A stretch of 64,000 nt of DNA from Molanna angustata (lineage: Eukaryota > Arthropoda > Insecta > Trichoptera > Molannidae): assembly GCA_963576475.1 (NCBI GenBank), contig OY754975.1:17803381-17867380 (forward strand), in the 5' to 3' direction. Position numbers and translations under genes: made by a program. The stretch's first letter is position 1. Each line of letters begins with the position of its first letter. Shown in pieces: positions 45,586 to 56,488 of the stretch. The notes under the pieces were generated by a model. That model did no database searches. It was not told the origin of the DNA and saw nothing but the letters and a program-made list of their open reading frames with translations.

Positions 45586-46215
45586 TTTAAATCCAGAAAC
45601 CATCCTGGAAGAACCGCGAAGAGATGAAAGAACCTTCTTTTCCCAGGATGCTCTACTTAATAGGTAAAATGACTAAATACACGAAGAAGAAGAAAAAAGT
45701 TTAAACCCAGATACCTGCGAAGAGATGGAAGGACAGTTGGACCTTCTTCTCCCAGGATTCTCCAACTTCATAGGTAAAATGAGCAAAAATACACGATGAA
45801 GAAGAAGAAGAAGAAATAAGTTTAAATCCAGATACCTGCGAAGAGATGGAAGGAAAATTGGACATTCTTCTCCCAGGTTAGTCCACCTTCAAAGGTAAAA
45901 TGACCAAATAGACGATGAAGAAGAAGAAGAAAAAAGTTTAAATCCAGAAACCTGCGAAGAGATGGAAGGAAAATTGGACCTTCATCTCCCAGGATAGTTC
46001 ATCTTCATAGGTAAGATGACCAAGTACACGTTGAAGAAAAAGAAGAAAAAAGTTTATATGCAGAACCCGTCCTGGAAGACCTGTGAAGAGATGGAGGGAC
46101 AGTCGGACCTTCTTTTCCCAGGATATTCCCCCTTCATAGGTAAAACGACCAAATACACGAAGAAGAAGAAGAATAAGAAAAAAGTTTAAATCCAAAAACC
46201 ATCCTGGGCATACGC
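45586..46215 (+). repeat. Tandem array of a LINE 3' end, about 118-bp unit, 5.3 copies
   Basis: Each unit reads AAGTTTAAATCCAGA..CCTGCGAAGAGATGGAAGGA, CTTCTTCTCCCAGGAT, ATAGGTAAAATGA, ends in GAAGAAGAAGAA, and conceptually encodes CEEMEGQLDLLLPG plus about ten residues and a stop. The same motif (PEEMESLFDLILPG, stop, GAA-rich) closes the LINE at 50219-51560, so the unit is the 3' end of a related LINE. Confidence 0.75.
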
Positions 46216-47264
46216 TCGACAATTCACCAAAGTTTCATTATAATCGGACAAACGGTTGATAAATAAATAAATAAAATAATTTTCCTATAGGAAATCAGTA
46301 TAGGTATATTATTGTTGATTTGTAAGTAAATAGTATTAGGTAGGTACCTACCTACAACAACCTTCTAAATAAATTCGATTCCTAACAAATTTTATTTGAA
46401 TATCACATTCTTTCTGTAGCCATGGAAACGATTCGAACACGTAAGTAATATCGAATGGTTCGGATACATTTTTTGAATATGTAGGTACCTACATTGGTTT
46501 GTTCGATGCCATAAAAATGAAAATTGTCAGAAAAATCAAATATTATTTACAAATTATGCAATTTTATTATGCCTATATCTTTACTAATAAATAACACATT
46601 TTTACAATATATGTCTTAAAACTTGCCGTAATGTCTTGTGTTTCATTTTATTATTTCATAATTACATTTATTTCAAAGGTTTATTATTTTCAAGAACATA
46701 TTCATTCGGTGGGAAAATGAAATATTGTATGAAAAGATATTAAAATGGCGGCGTTTATGTACAAAAGGCTTACTTTAAAAATAAGTTAAACATTATAATT
46801 ATACCAAATATTCACCATGTTTTTCACTTAAACGCTAAGTTATACTTCAAAATATTTTTTTTTTGTGTAAATACCTACTTCTAACTTTTAAACTAACAGA
46901 TATTTGCGTGCAAAATGTACACTTTTTTGACAGATATGACTTGGAAAATTTTGTATGAAAAAAATAATTATTTAAATATTTTTAAAATTCAGCATTTTTA
47001 TCGCATTCTTTTAAGCGTGACACTGCATCAGGTATACTGGTACATGTTCGCACTTAAATTAGATTTTTAGATGCTCTTGGTTTTTCAGAAGGCGTGAGAC
47101 AAACACACACACACACACATACACACACACACATACACTAACATTTTGATTGCTTTATTACTTTAGATAATGTTTTAGTAGGTATCTACCTAATGGACAA
47201 ATTTTTCGTAAACTAAGGACATAGTTTTTGTTTTTAAGGACTTTTATGTCAAATTAATCATGAC
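46216..47264. other. Intergenic with a LINE-tail-like TAAA run
   Basis: A TTTCATTATAATCGGACAAA segment followed by (TAAA)n at 46255-46275 looks like the end of a retroposon. A short (CA)n lies at 47102-47137. Otherwise unrecognised. Confidence 0.4.
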
Positions 47265-47440
47265 TTTAGGGATCTTCGATATGCTTATTGGTCAATGGAG
47301 AGAAGCTCCTGTCTATAAGAGGATAGTAAAATATACAGGGTGGCTTTACCTATTCCCACAGGACATGATCTAAAGTTTCGTCCCGATCATGACAAAATTG
47401 GCACACGGAACAATATTAAATCGATGAGGTTATAAATTTG
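47265..47440 (-). pseudogene. LINE C-terminal zinc-knuckle fragment
   Basis: The minus strand reads CSVCQFCHDRDETLDHVLWE then a stop, matching the pattern at 12446-12679 (HCQFCQCPDQTSDHILWEYS). It extends to KPPCIFYYPLIDRS. Remnant only. Confidence 0.5.
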
Positions 47441-47559
47441 GTTGCGAAAAGTAGGAAAATTTACGCAGTACTTACCTACATAAAGGATTGTAGGTAGGTA
47501 CAGCGTAAAAGATAGGATTTACCATAGGTTCAAATGGTGCTAAATAAATATGGGGCCCT

Positions 47560-47710
47560 AAATATACTTTTTTTTATTTCCAAATAAAAAAAGAATTACA
47601 TAAGCCATAATCACATAACAATATTAATACAAAATACAATACAAAATAAAAAATATATCAATATTAGGTACTTGGATATATTGCCTCACTAGGCAAAAGC
47701 AATAATAAAC
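47560..47710 (-). mobile_element. LINE 3' end with half hairpin
   Basis: The reverse complement contains TTTTGCCTAGTGAGGCAATA, the right arm of the covarying LINE 3' hairpin; the left arm is deleted. Downstream on the minus strand is A+T-rich and ends TTTGGAAATAAAAAAAAG. Confidence 0.4.
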
Positions 47711-47949
47711 AATAAATAAGAAATACTTAAATCGACGGCCCCAGATAAAGATACAATTATTTGTTTGATCATTTATGTACAAACAAGTATAAAATGGCAG
47801 GTTAATTGCCACTATGCAATCTATTCCAACCTACCCAAGTGTCTTGAAATGTCAAGTAAATTTGGGGCAATAGTAAACAATGATTTTCAAGGGAAGAGGG
47901 GTGTTTTTTAAATTCAGTGCACCATAGAGCCAAAGTAACAGAATGAGTG
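47711..47949. other. Intergenic, nothing recognised
   Basis: No supported gene or repeat. Confidence 0.3.
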
Positions 47950-48095
47950 TGACATCCTGGATGTTATCTGATGGGGTCGAAAAAAGGTACTGGAGAGACC
48001 ACGTGAATAGAATGGACTCCCAAAGATAACCACACCTTTCATTGTATCGGAAACCAGAGGGGAGGACTATACTCGAAAGACCCCACCCAAAATAT
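47950..48095 (+). pseudogene. RTE-like LINE C-terminal fragment
   Basis: The plus strand reads RYWRDHVNRMDSQR, a stop, then LYRKPEGRTILERPHPKYGK, comparable to the W.GHV.RM ... G.P.GRR..GRP.K.W order in RTE-type polymerases. Short and diverged. Confidence 0.5.
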
Positions 48096-49015
48096 GGAAA
48101 GACAGCTCCATAAAGATCCATTAAGAAAGATCCATATTCCAGGAGGCCGAAAACTCCACAAAAAAAAAAAAACCCTGGCGGCCATGAGCCAGTTTAAAAA
48201 GAAGCGCCAAAAATTGTTGAACCGGCTCTGGATTGAATCTTCCGGTTGTTTTCAGCGACGCTTAACAAAAAACATTAAAATTCGACAAAAATATATAATA
48301 AGTATATAAGATAACGGGCAGTTGCGATTTTATTAATGATATTTTTCAATTCCGATTATTATAGCGTAATTAATCAAATTTATTACTCGTTCTCTCAAAA
48401 CCATGATTAATTTAAGATTATTTGATACCAGACTGATGCCAGTGGGCGATCTTAATAGATCGTTAATTAAAACATTACAGGAATGTTTTCGTTCTTTAAG
48501 CGCAGAAGTTGGGATGGTTGGAAATAAATAAAATACTCGCGAGTATTGTATTTTCGAATAATATTATAATCGAAGTGAAACATATTGCTACGTTTCTATT
48601 TATGTATTTGTCTGTTTAAACAACACGATTGTTTCGCTTGTGGGAGGCTTTATTAACTAGTCTGTCAGATGGATACGAATTGTAAACGCATTTACCGGGC
48701 AAAAGGTGACTCTGTTTTAACAAAAACATACAATTATCTAGAAGTCAAAAACAGTGTATTTCAAATAATCATATGATAAAAATAACGCATTTATTTGTTC
48801 ATTTGTACTATTTAGTTTGTGTTTTAGCACAGCACATTATGTTTCACCCATCTGTGGGAAACGGTTGGTTCCTGAAATATATTTTGTGTTAAAAACATAA
48901 AATATTGAAATTTTGAAAGTAGTGTGTTTTTTTTAACAGTTTATTTTATTTTGAGTATAAAAACAAAACGAAAAAAATATATTATTTTGGTCAACCAAGA
49001 GTTTTTGTAACACAG
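48096..49015. other. Intergenic, nothing recognised
   Basis: Contains an A12 run near 48159. No supported gene. Confidence 0.3.
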
Positions 49016-49017
49016 TG

Positions 49018-49430
49018 AAAACTTAATAATTCTTCAATGCAATTTTATGAAATTGATGTGCCTGTTCAACAATTTGTAAATAAAAATATCAAATTTATAA
49101 TTAACTGAGCTTGGGGTCACTTTAAAATATTTTATAGTTAAAAAAATGACAAGTACTGATCAGATATCCTTCACAATCTAATGGGGCCTAAGTGAGTATA
49201 AGATATATACAAATTTGCAATATTTGAATATAATCGAAAGAGTACTCTTTGGTCAAAATCTAATGGGGTCTAAGTGAGTATAAGATATATACACATTTGC
49301 AATATTTTAATAAAATCGAATGAGTACTTGAGTCTTCAATCGAAACAGTAAAATAAACACGCTGTACATAACATATACAAAGCACACACACAGATACATT
49401 CTAATAATAATTTCAGAACATAATCTCAGC
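49018..49430 (-). repeat. Copy of the interior of the 61-kb MITE, with a local 75-bp duplication
   Basis: The plus strand matches the reverse complement of 61270-61545: CTTGGGGTCACTTT, AATCTAATGGGG.CTAAG, GTAAAATAAACACGC. The segment from AATCTAATGGGG through AAATCGAA.GAGTACT occurs twice in tandem (about 49176-49250 and 49257-49329). The inverted ends are not preserved here. Confidence 0.6.
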
Positions 49431-50215
49431 ATGATACTTTAAAAAATGCGAATTCATAACTGCCCACTATATCATCATGGTTAGTGAGGTGTAATTATTT
49501 GAACAGTAGTTCTCCGTAGATTATATTTTTATGACGGAATGTTTTCGCCAAGATATGTCAACATTATCAAGTTATTTTCATATTAATGATGATAATAATA
49601 TAAAAATATCAAACCATAAAATTCAAATTTACAATATGAACGGAAAGAACCCTGTCCAATCGAATTTGTGTGTTAAAATTAAAAAAAAAAACAAACACGA
49701 CAGCAACATAAATAGAATAAAAAAATGATCAAGTAGATCGTTGGAATAAAACTTAATCCTAAATTCATGCAACATATTCAAATAAATAAATAAAAAAAAT
49801 TGAAGATAAACAAAAATGCGCAAAGTATGCATGCAGTGCCAAAAAAATAAGAGCGATACATAATGCAGGACAGATAGACATGAAAACATTTTTATCAATC
49901 ATGGTAATGCGTGTGTATAATAATAAAGGAAAAATCGTTATAAATATCCCGACGGACACACACTCGCCGGTAATAAACTTAAAATATTTTAATAAACACT
50001 TCGTGGCTATAATTTACGGTTACTGCCATTGAGAAGTTAAGTGAATATAATGCTACAACTATGTGACAGCTCTCATAATAGCGCTTTTAAGGTGTTAACT
50101 ACGCTTAATAAAAGTCCTATCCTATGACAATTGACAATGATGTGACAAGAAGTGTACTATTGGATGATGACGATTAATGTGACAAAAAATTACAAATATT
50201 GCAATCGAATTCAAT
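49431..50215. other. Intergenic, nothing recognised
   Basis: A GACGGAATGTTTTCGCC segment at 49534 faintly resembles family H. Open frames at 49531-49959 lack domains. Confidence 0.3.
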
Positions 50216-50285
50216 CATGAGAATGAGAAATAAGATAGTAAACATGGTGTGTTATACTGACGATGCTACAATTTTAGCAGATAAT

Positions 50286-50632
50286 GAAGCTGTGAGGCAC
50301 CGGCTTAGAATAGTGCTTCCATTCTTTTAAATCATTGTTTTCGAGTGTCCCTTAAGAGCCCGGTAATCGAAAATACAACAGGCAACAATAACATCTCACA
50401 TAGTTCAGCAATGAGGTTCACCACCCATTTTGAATGTAGTGCCTTTTAGGTGAGACGAGACTGGTGTGTGGGTATACACAGATGAGTTGTGCTCCCTTTT
50501 ATAAGACAATCACACCCGCACACCTTTCGCTGGTTTTCCCACTTTGTGGGATATGCCGTGATGGTATGAATGAATGAATGAATGAATAAATGAAAATACC
50601 CTACAAATAATGCTCTACAAATTTCAATTTTC
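50286..50632 (+). mobile_element. Family T repeat, unit 1, inside a LINE relic
   Basis: It begins GTGAGGCACCGGCTTAGAAT, passes TTCGAGTGTCCCTTAAGAGC, AACAGGCAACAATAACATC and CACACCTTTCGCTGGTTTTC, ends CCGTGATGGTATG(AATG)n, and is followed by a short CCCTACAAATAATGCTCTAC piece. Confidence 0.75.
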
Positions 50633-50926
50633 ATTTCGAGTGTCCCTTAAGAGCCCGGTAATCGAAAATACAACAGGCAACAATAACATCTCACATAGTT
50701 CAGCAATGAGGTTCACCACCCATTCTGAATGTAGTACCTTTTAGGTGAGACGATACTGGTGTGTGGGTATACACAGATGAGTTGTGCTCCCTTTTATAAG
50801 GCAATCACACCCGCACACCTTTCGCTGGTTTTCCCACTTTGTGGGATATGCCGTGATGGTATGAATGAATGAATGAATGAATAAATGAAAATACCCTACA
50901 AATAATGCTCTACAAATTTCATCTTG
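50633..50926 (+). mobile_element. Family T repeat, unit 2 (tandem duplicate)
   Basis: It restarts at TTCGAGTGTCCCTTAAGAGC and repeats unit 1 nearly base for base through CCCTACAAATAATGCTCTAC. Because the non-repeat flank is duplicated too, the second copy arose by local duplication of about 294 bp, not by a second insertion. Confidence 0.8.
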
Positions 50927-51560
50927 CAGCTAAGAGATAGAACATGACGATATCTGTAAACAAAACGAAGTGCCTGAAAAAAAGAGCCGCTTAGATGCAA
51001 ACTGGTAATTGAAAACAGTCCTATAGAGCAGGTTGTGCGATTAACATACTTAGGTGAAGAGATCTCCAGCAGCAATGACCTGTACAACGAAGTCCGTACA
51101 CAGGTCAATAAAGCAATAACCGTAGCTGGTTGCTTAAAAAAATACTGTATTGAGAAACACATGTTCACCACCAGTAAAGTCAAAATATACAAGGCATGTG
51201 TGATAGAAGTAAGAGCTGACTTCAACAGAACAAAAAGCTGTCTGAGAGTGGCTAAAATAAAGACCCTACGCTCCATTGCTGGAGGAACTCTCAGGCACCG
51301 CATCAGAAATGAAATGATCAGGTCTATATGCGGCGTCGAGGACATAACAAGATGGGGACGTAGCAGAAGACGCTTCTGGAGAGATCAGGACGAATTTTAT
51401 GAACGACAATATAATTGTTAAAAGACAGAAATACCCAACAACAGACGACTACCCGGAGGAGATGGAAAGTCTGTTCGACCTAATCCTACCAGGAAAGTTC
51501 ACCCTCACAAACAGGTCCAATGACCTAATACACGATAAAAAAGAAGAAGAAGATTCATAA

Positions 51561-52168
51561 TAATTGTCGGGCCCCATGGGGCTCCCATGGCCTTTGGGCA
51601 CTTTCCCAGAGTGGCAAATGGAAAAGATGGGTCAAGTAGTCTATTATATGCTATCACGTGCGCATGTAGAGAGATATTATCTGATTCAATTATCGGATAT
51701 TCAAAAATTGCTAATTCTCGCTTTTTTATAACAATCCTGACTTGAAATGAAAAAAAAACTATCTCAAACATTCGATTTGGATTTGTTCAATCTGTAGTCA
51801 CAGAAAAAGTAATTTAAAAAAATACGTATTGTAATTTTTTTAAGGGAATATTTCAAATATTGTTCACTAAAGAAATGTTTGAAATCATGAATTTAATGAT
51901 TTTTTTTGTAAACGCACTGTTGAAAATATTTCAGTAATTTGATTATTCCTTAAAACGATATTTGGGAGTAATAACACATTTAACTATGTCCAGGATGGAT
52001 CCGATGAGGAAGATTTAGACGGAAAAACACAGACACCGTTTTGTGAAGTAGTTAACGTTTTAATTGTCAACCTAAATGCTTATGGTCATACAGACAAATA
52101 AAGGGCTATCCCCAAACCTCTTTGTCCAATTCCATGTGTTGTTACGCTTCCTTGTTTCATGACATTTT
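51561..52168. other. Intergenic, nothing firmly recognised
   Basis: Starts with a CGGGCCCCATGGGGCTCCCA palindrome (51569-51588); remainder A+T-rich. Confidence 0.3.
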
Positions 52169-52303
52169 TGGGCAAGAGTCTGGTTAATCGGCGAAATCAA
52201 ACCATCCATGTTTACCCATATCCATAAGATAATTATATCCAATATAGGGGTAAACATGGATGGTTTTGATTCAGCTTGTTGATCAGACTTACCGCCCCCC
52301 CTC
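52169..52303. mobile_element. Foldback MITE, family A-like, degenerate copy 4
   Basis: Keeps GGGCAAGAGTCTGG, AATCGGCGAAATCAAA and the inverse GATTCAGC..GATCAGACTTAC. The centre is a different palindrome (CATGTTTACCCATAT mirrored). Confidence 0.6.
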
Positions 52304-52617
52304 TAGATGTTAGACATTGCCATATACGAAAACCAAAATCGATTTAGCATGAAAAATAACAATACACCAAAATAAAAATTAAATATGTGAATACCTCCAT
52401 TAGCGATTTGATCGGTACCTAACTTAAATAGAATTTAAAAATGGAATCAAAAAAATAAAATCAATTAATTTAAACAAATTTTCAATAGAAACAAAGTTGG
52501 AATATTATAGGAGAACCAGAAATTCGTCTAGAAATACAAATAAATTTAAATTATATATACAGAAATAAAAATAACAATCATTAAAAACAATAAAAGAAAG
52601 ATAAATAAAAAAGAAAT
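52304..52617. other. Intergenic, nothing recognised
   Basis: A+T-rich, no supported gene. Confidence 0.3.
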
Positions 52618-52801
52618 AGATTTTTTTTTACAAAAAATGAATATGTCCTTGTTAAACAAGTACATATACATCTTCCTACGTTCCCTAAAATAAGCAAATA
52701 AATGCTTGTGCTTAGGTGAACGAAATCGGTCGAGGCAGGGTTCGAACTCGTGACCACTGGATTACTAGCCCAGCGCGCTAACCGCTCTGCCACCGACCCA
52801 T
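52618..52801 (-). mobile_element. tRNA-derived SINE, family C (minus strand)
   Basis: The reverse complement starts TGGGTCGGTGGCAGAGCGGT (box A GTGGCAGAGCGGT) and has box B GAGTTCGAACC. Between them lies an anticodon-arm-like CTGGG-CTAGTAA-TCCAG, whose loop would carry AGT (Thr type). The acceptor and T stems are poor, and a non-tRNA body follows (CGACCGATTTCGTTCACCTA, TTAGGGAACGTAGGAAGATG) with a TGTAAAAAAAAA end, so it is a SINE rather than a tRNA gene. Confidence 0.8.
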
Positions 52802-54084
52802 CTAAAAATTATAATGTTGAAAAGAATGTGTTTATATTTTTTTTAATTAATGATTTTTCTCTTCGCTTATTTTTTTCCTATTTTATTAAATGAAAACTTT
52901 TTTTTGTATATTTTGTTTATTTTAGATGATGTAATATATTTTATTTTACGTTTTGTTTAACTTTTCTGTGTAAATGGTTTTTTTAAACATTGATAATAAA
53001 ATATCTTAGCTGTATTGTTATTTCTAAATCATAAAAAATAAGCATTTTTTGATTACTCACTATTTTACAATCTTAAAGTAGTAAATTAATTTTATCTTCA
53101 ATTTTAACTCGAAGTAAATCCTAAACATATAATCAATAGTAAAATTTATTAAGAATAATAAAACGTTATAATATAGCCAATTTAAATTTCGAACTATCGA
53201 GATTAATTTGTGCTGGATAATAAAACGCCGTTTCGCGAGTCTATCACACTGATAACGTACCCATTGCCCACCAATCATATTTAAAATGTAAATTTGACAA
53301 CTGAACAGTAAATAAGGTGGATATTGTACAAAATTTAAGATATCATGCTAGACAAATTATTATTTGTGACAACACTTAGGAAATGAAACAAGGAAGAAGA
53401 AGATGGTAAAGAAACAAACCTTTCTCCTACTCCTCGACGTTGTTGCCATCCCCTGAAAACGACACATGATATAATATTATATTGCCGCGGCAAATGTTTG
53501 CCTGAAAAATAAATGCCGCCGAAAAATGCTGAATTAATACTATTTTCGTATAAAAATAAAAATAATCAATTTCACTATACACAAAATGATGAAGAATTCG
53601 AATAGTTAAAAAATGAATGCACATTATAGTTTCATTCAACATAGTTTATCTTCAGGACAAGCAGTCGTTGTATTTTTAAACACAATTTTATTTATTTAAC
53701 GAAAAATTATTTTCTCTTCAATGTTTTTTTTAATACTTGTCGAAATATTCTCGACATTTCCGGGTATAATTAACGTTGATCGATTTATATAGTAGGTACG
53801 TATTACAAAACTAATCGACATTTTTATGTAACAATTTGACAGTGTCAATATTGACGTTAAATAATTATTGGTCGACAATATGCTCCATATTTTTTATATT
53901 ATTTAGAAATATTTTAAGCTCAAAAATGTTTTTTTTTATATATTATTGATTATTTATTAACAATATAATAATGGACGAAAAGACTGGTGTAGTGTAAAAT
54001 AACCGAGAGATCACTTTATATTATTCTGATTATTTTTCTTTTGTGTTTATCTTTAATTATCTTGCATTGAAAAACATGTAACCT
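52802..54084. other. Intergenic, nothing recognised
   Basis: Very A+T-rich; minus-strand frames of 60-72 codons lack domains. Confidence 0.3.
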
Positions 54085-54265
54085 TAGGCCGTATTGAAAA
54101 AGTACTGCCTCAGAACAGACTTGTCTAGTGAGACAGTAAATTTCCAAATAGGCATTATTGTACATAGTATGTTTATAATAAGTCTTTTTAAAATATAGTT
54201 ATTTTTTGTTATTGTTATATATAAGTATGTTGTGTAAATAATGGAAATAAATAATTTCATTTCAG
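54085..54265 (+). mobile_element. LINE 3' end with stem-loop
   Basis: Hairpin at 54102-54138: CTGCCTCA and TGAGACAG outer arms (one mismatch), inner AGA-CTTG-TCT. Then GTTGTGTAAATAATGGAAAT and an AAATAA tail. The inner AGA/TCT replaces AGG/CCT of other copies, a compensatory change. Confidence 0.6.
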
Positions 54266-54313
54266 ATTTTTTAATTTTGTCAATACTGACGGTGTTGAAT
54301 AGGTAGAATTCCA

Positions 54314-54556
54314 TAATAATAGGTATTTTAAATCAAAAAAATGATTTGGTCTACATATATATTTTTTCCTGAATCCAGGACGACCGTTTTAGCTTATTAG
54401 GCCCTTATCAACTGGTTCCCAGTTGATAAGGGCCAGTTGATAAGGGCCAGTCAATCCAGTTCATAAGGGCCTAATAAGCTGAAACGGTCGTCCTGTATTC
54501 AGGAAAAAATATATATGTAGACCAAATCATTTGTTTGATTTAAAATGCCTATTATT
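54314..54556. mobile_element. Long palindrome, about 240 bp
   Basis: Arms of about 95 bp: AATAATAGGTATTTTAAATC ... TGGTCTACATATATATTTTT ... GGACGACCGTTTTAGCTTAT ... mirrored to GCCTATTATT. Few mismatches. The centre holds three AGTTGATAAGGG-type repeats. The sequence AATTTCATTTCAG occurs just outside on both sides (about 54253-54265 and near 54562-54574). Confidence 0.75.
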
Positions 54557-54574
54557 AATTTCATTTCATTTCAG

Positions 54575-54810
54575 TGAGGCGAAAAGAGACCACAAGGGAA
54601 TGGGAGGCCACCTAACCGATGGATCAACGACATCAAAAGATTCTTTGGTCTTCAGTGAATGGAAATCCTAACAGGATCGGGAGGAATGCAGTTGAAGAGG
54701 CCCATGCGCACTGCAGGCCCATGTCCTGCAGTACGCAAACACGGGTGGAATATATAAAGATGAGATGTATTAAGAAAGGTGGTCTCACAAGAAAGATTCA
54801 AATGGATTAA
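54575..54810 (+). pseudogene. RTE-like LINE C-terminal fragment
   Basis: Reads GRPPNRWINDIKRFFGLQ, a stop where Trp is expected, then a shifted frame with EEAHAHCRP, matching the GRPP.RW.DDI...W......R..W....EA pattern of RTE-type C-termini. No intact frame. Confidence 0.7.
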
Positions 54811-56099
54811 GAATTACATAGGCGGTCAAACAAGAATGTATTGGAGAATATTAAGTATTGGATTATTGGAGATTTGTTGCTTGTAACAACAACAGCAAAA
54901 ATATATTTCAAAATAGGACTGAATGGATTTCGATTCTCCCTGTCTTCTCCCAATATCAAGTCTATTTAAGTAGAACTGAAATGAAAAGTACACTAAATAA
55001 AGAAATAGCAATAACGACAATATGCATAATACATCCAAACACGATATGCGATTTAAAAACAAGTAGATTTAAAAAATCAAGACAGTCTTTTTTTTTAATG
55101 TTTTCTTGGGGTTGGAATGGGGATCGATATACAGTTTGCAGATATCAAGGCGTTTTAGGCAAATTATTCATTTATATGAAATACAAAATTGTTAAATTTT
55201 ATCAAAATATCCCGTGAATCAACGTAGAAACATTCTAACGTGTATTGTCCTCGGAATATACAGATTCTGGAAGTATCAGAGCTCGAATTGGTCGGGAAAT
55301 TAATTAACTCTTTATAAGGTATGGGCAAGTATACTTTCCCACTTGTAATTTTGTTGCTCTAAACAAGCGTAGTGAAGTATAATTCCCGCTTTATATCATA
55401 AAAAAGATGAATTCTTATTTTAGCAGTCAAAAAATTATGTTACGGTTTTTTGAAGAAAGTTGTAGGTACTGTTTTGTGTGTATTGTGGAGTTTTATTTTA
55501 ATTGTGGCTTTAAAAAATCCGGTAGGTGGTTTCCCTAAAAGAATTGATAGTTTTTGAGTTGCTCTATTGAAGTATTATTAATTTAGAGAAAGATATGTTT
55601 TCATTTGTTTCGAGTTATTTCATATGCAACCACTACAACAATATTATTCGCCAATAGCAAGGCTTCATTATTTGGGTAATGCATACTCTAGTCTAGGCGA
55701 TATTTATTACTTGTCATTGTCAAAATATAAAAACTTATTGCATCAATATTTCTTGATGCTAAATGTCAATTTTATTTCGTTATAATGGGTTATTATTGTT
55801 TTATTTACTTTTTTATTTTGAATTTATGGTATATTGTATGGGACTCTCTTTTTCTATATCTCTTGTAATCCATTTTTACATTACGTTGTTGTTAAATGGT
55901 TATTTATATTCTTTTTTTTAATTATTTATATATTTTTGTTTCTGTATCCATATATTTTGTGTATTGTATACTGTATAGATATAAACATATTTTTAGGCAT
56001 CTCTTTTTTATATTATGTTTCATGGCTTATTTTCCAACTGTTTTTTATGTTTCATTCTTTTTTAATGTTCGTACATATTATATACATCTCTTTTTGTTT
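54811..56099. other. Intergenic, nothing recognised
   Basis: A 119-codon frame at 54858-55217 and a 116-codon frame at 55834-56184 (very hydrophobic, T-rich DNA) have no recognised domain; the latter overlaps a LINE 3' end and is probably chance. Confidence 0.35.
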
Positions 56100-56215
56100 T
56101 CATTTTAAAATATTATTGTATGTATTAAACGTGTTTGTACTATTTTATTTTGTATGTTTTTGTAAAAGGCTATTTAGCCGTTGATGGAAGTAATAAATAA
56201 ACAAATATATATAAA
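56100..56215 (+). mobile_element. LINE-like 3' end
   Basis: Ends GTAAAAGGCTATTTAGCCGT then AATAAATAAACAAATA, matching 5640-5690. The stem GGCT/AGCC replaces GGC/GCC. Confidence 0.45.
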
Positions 56216-56488
56216 TGAGCAAGATACACGACAGATATTTTCAAAAAAAAAAAAAACACGAAAAAAAATATCAAAATTTTTGTCTTCCATTTGGTATAGT
56301 GCCACATGTTAAAGGATTAAAAACCTATTTTTTAATTCCCTTACAGACAAGATAAGGAGAAGGGTGTTGAAAGAAAGAGAGCTTTCATTTGAAAATGTAA
56401 ATACAAGAAATAACACTTAAAACCGTACCAAAGGCAGACACCAATTGAAAAAAACTGTAGTCGCTACGAAAACTAAATTAAAGTGCGT

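Larger units (their letters stand above)
50219..51560 (+). pseudogene. LINE polymerase relic split by two tandem repeats
   Basis: 50219-50285 reads NKIVNMVCYTDDATILADNE, the RT active-site box (Y-T-D-D). Two family T units interrupt it. It resumes near 50930 with MTISVNKTKCLK, then the frame 51035-51421: VRLTYLGEEISSSNDLYNEV, RTQVNKAITVAGCLKKYC, RRRFWRDQDEFY. The end reads DDYPEEMESLFDLILPGKFT and a stop, followed by a GAA-rich stretch (51540-51552). Several frameshifts and stops. RTE/CR1-like organisation; exact clade not assigned. Confidence 0.75.

Noticed and set aside
52720..52801. A true tRNA-Thr gene on the minus strand
   Set aside because: Boxes A and B and an anticodon-like arm are present, but acceptor and T stems do not pair well, a non-tRNA body follows, and truncated copies exist elsewhere: a SINE.
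55834..56184. 116-codon hydrophobic frame as a membrane protein
   Set aside because: The hydrophobicity follows from T-rich DNA; the frame runs into a LINE 3' terminus.
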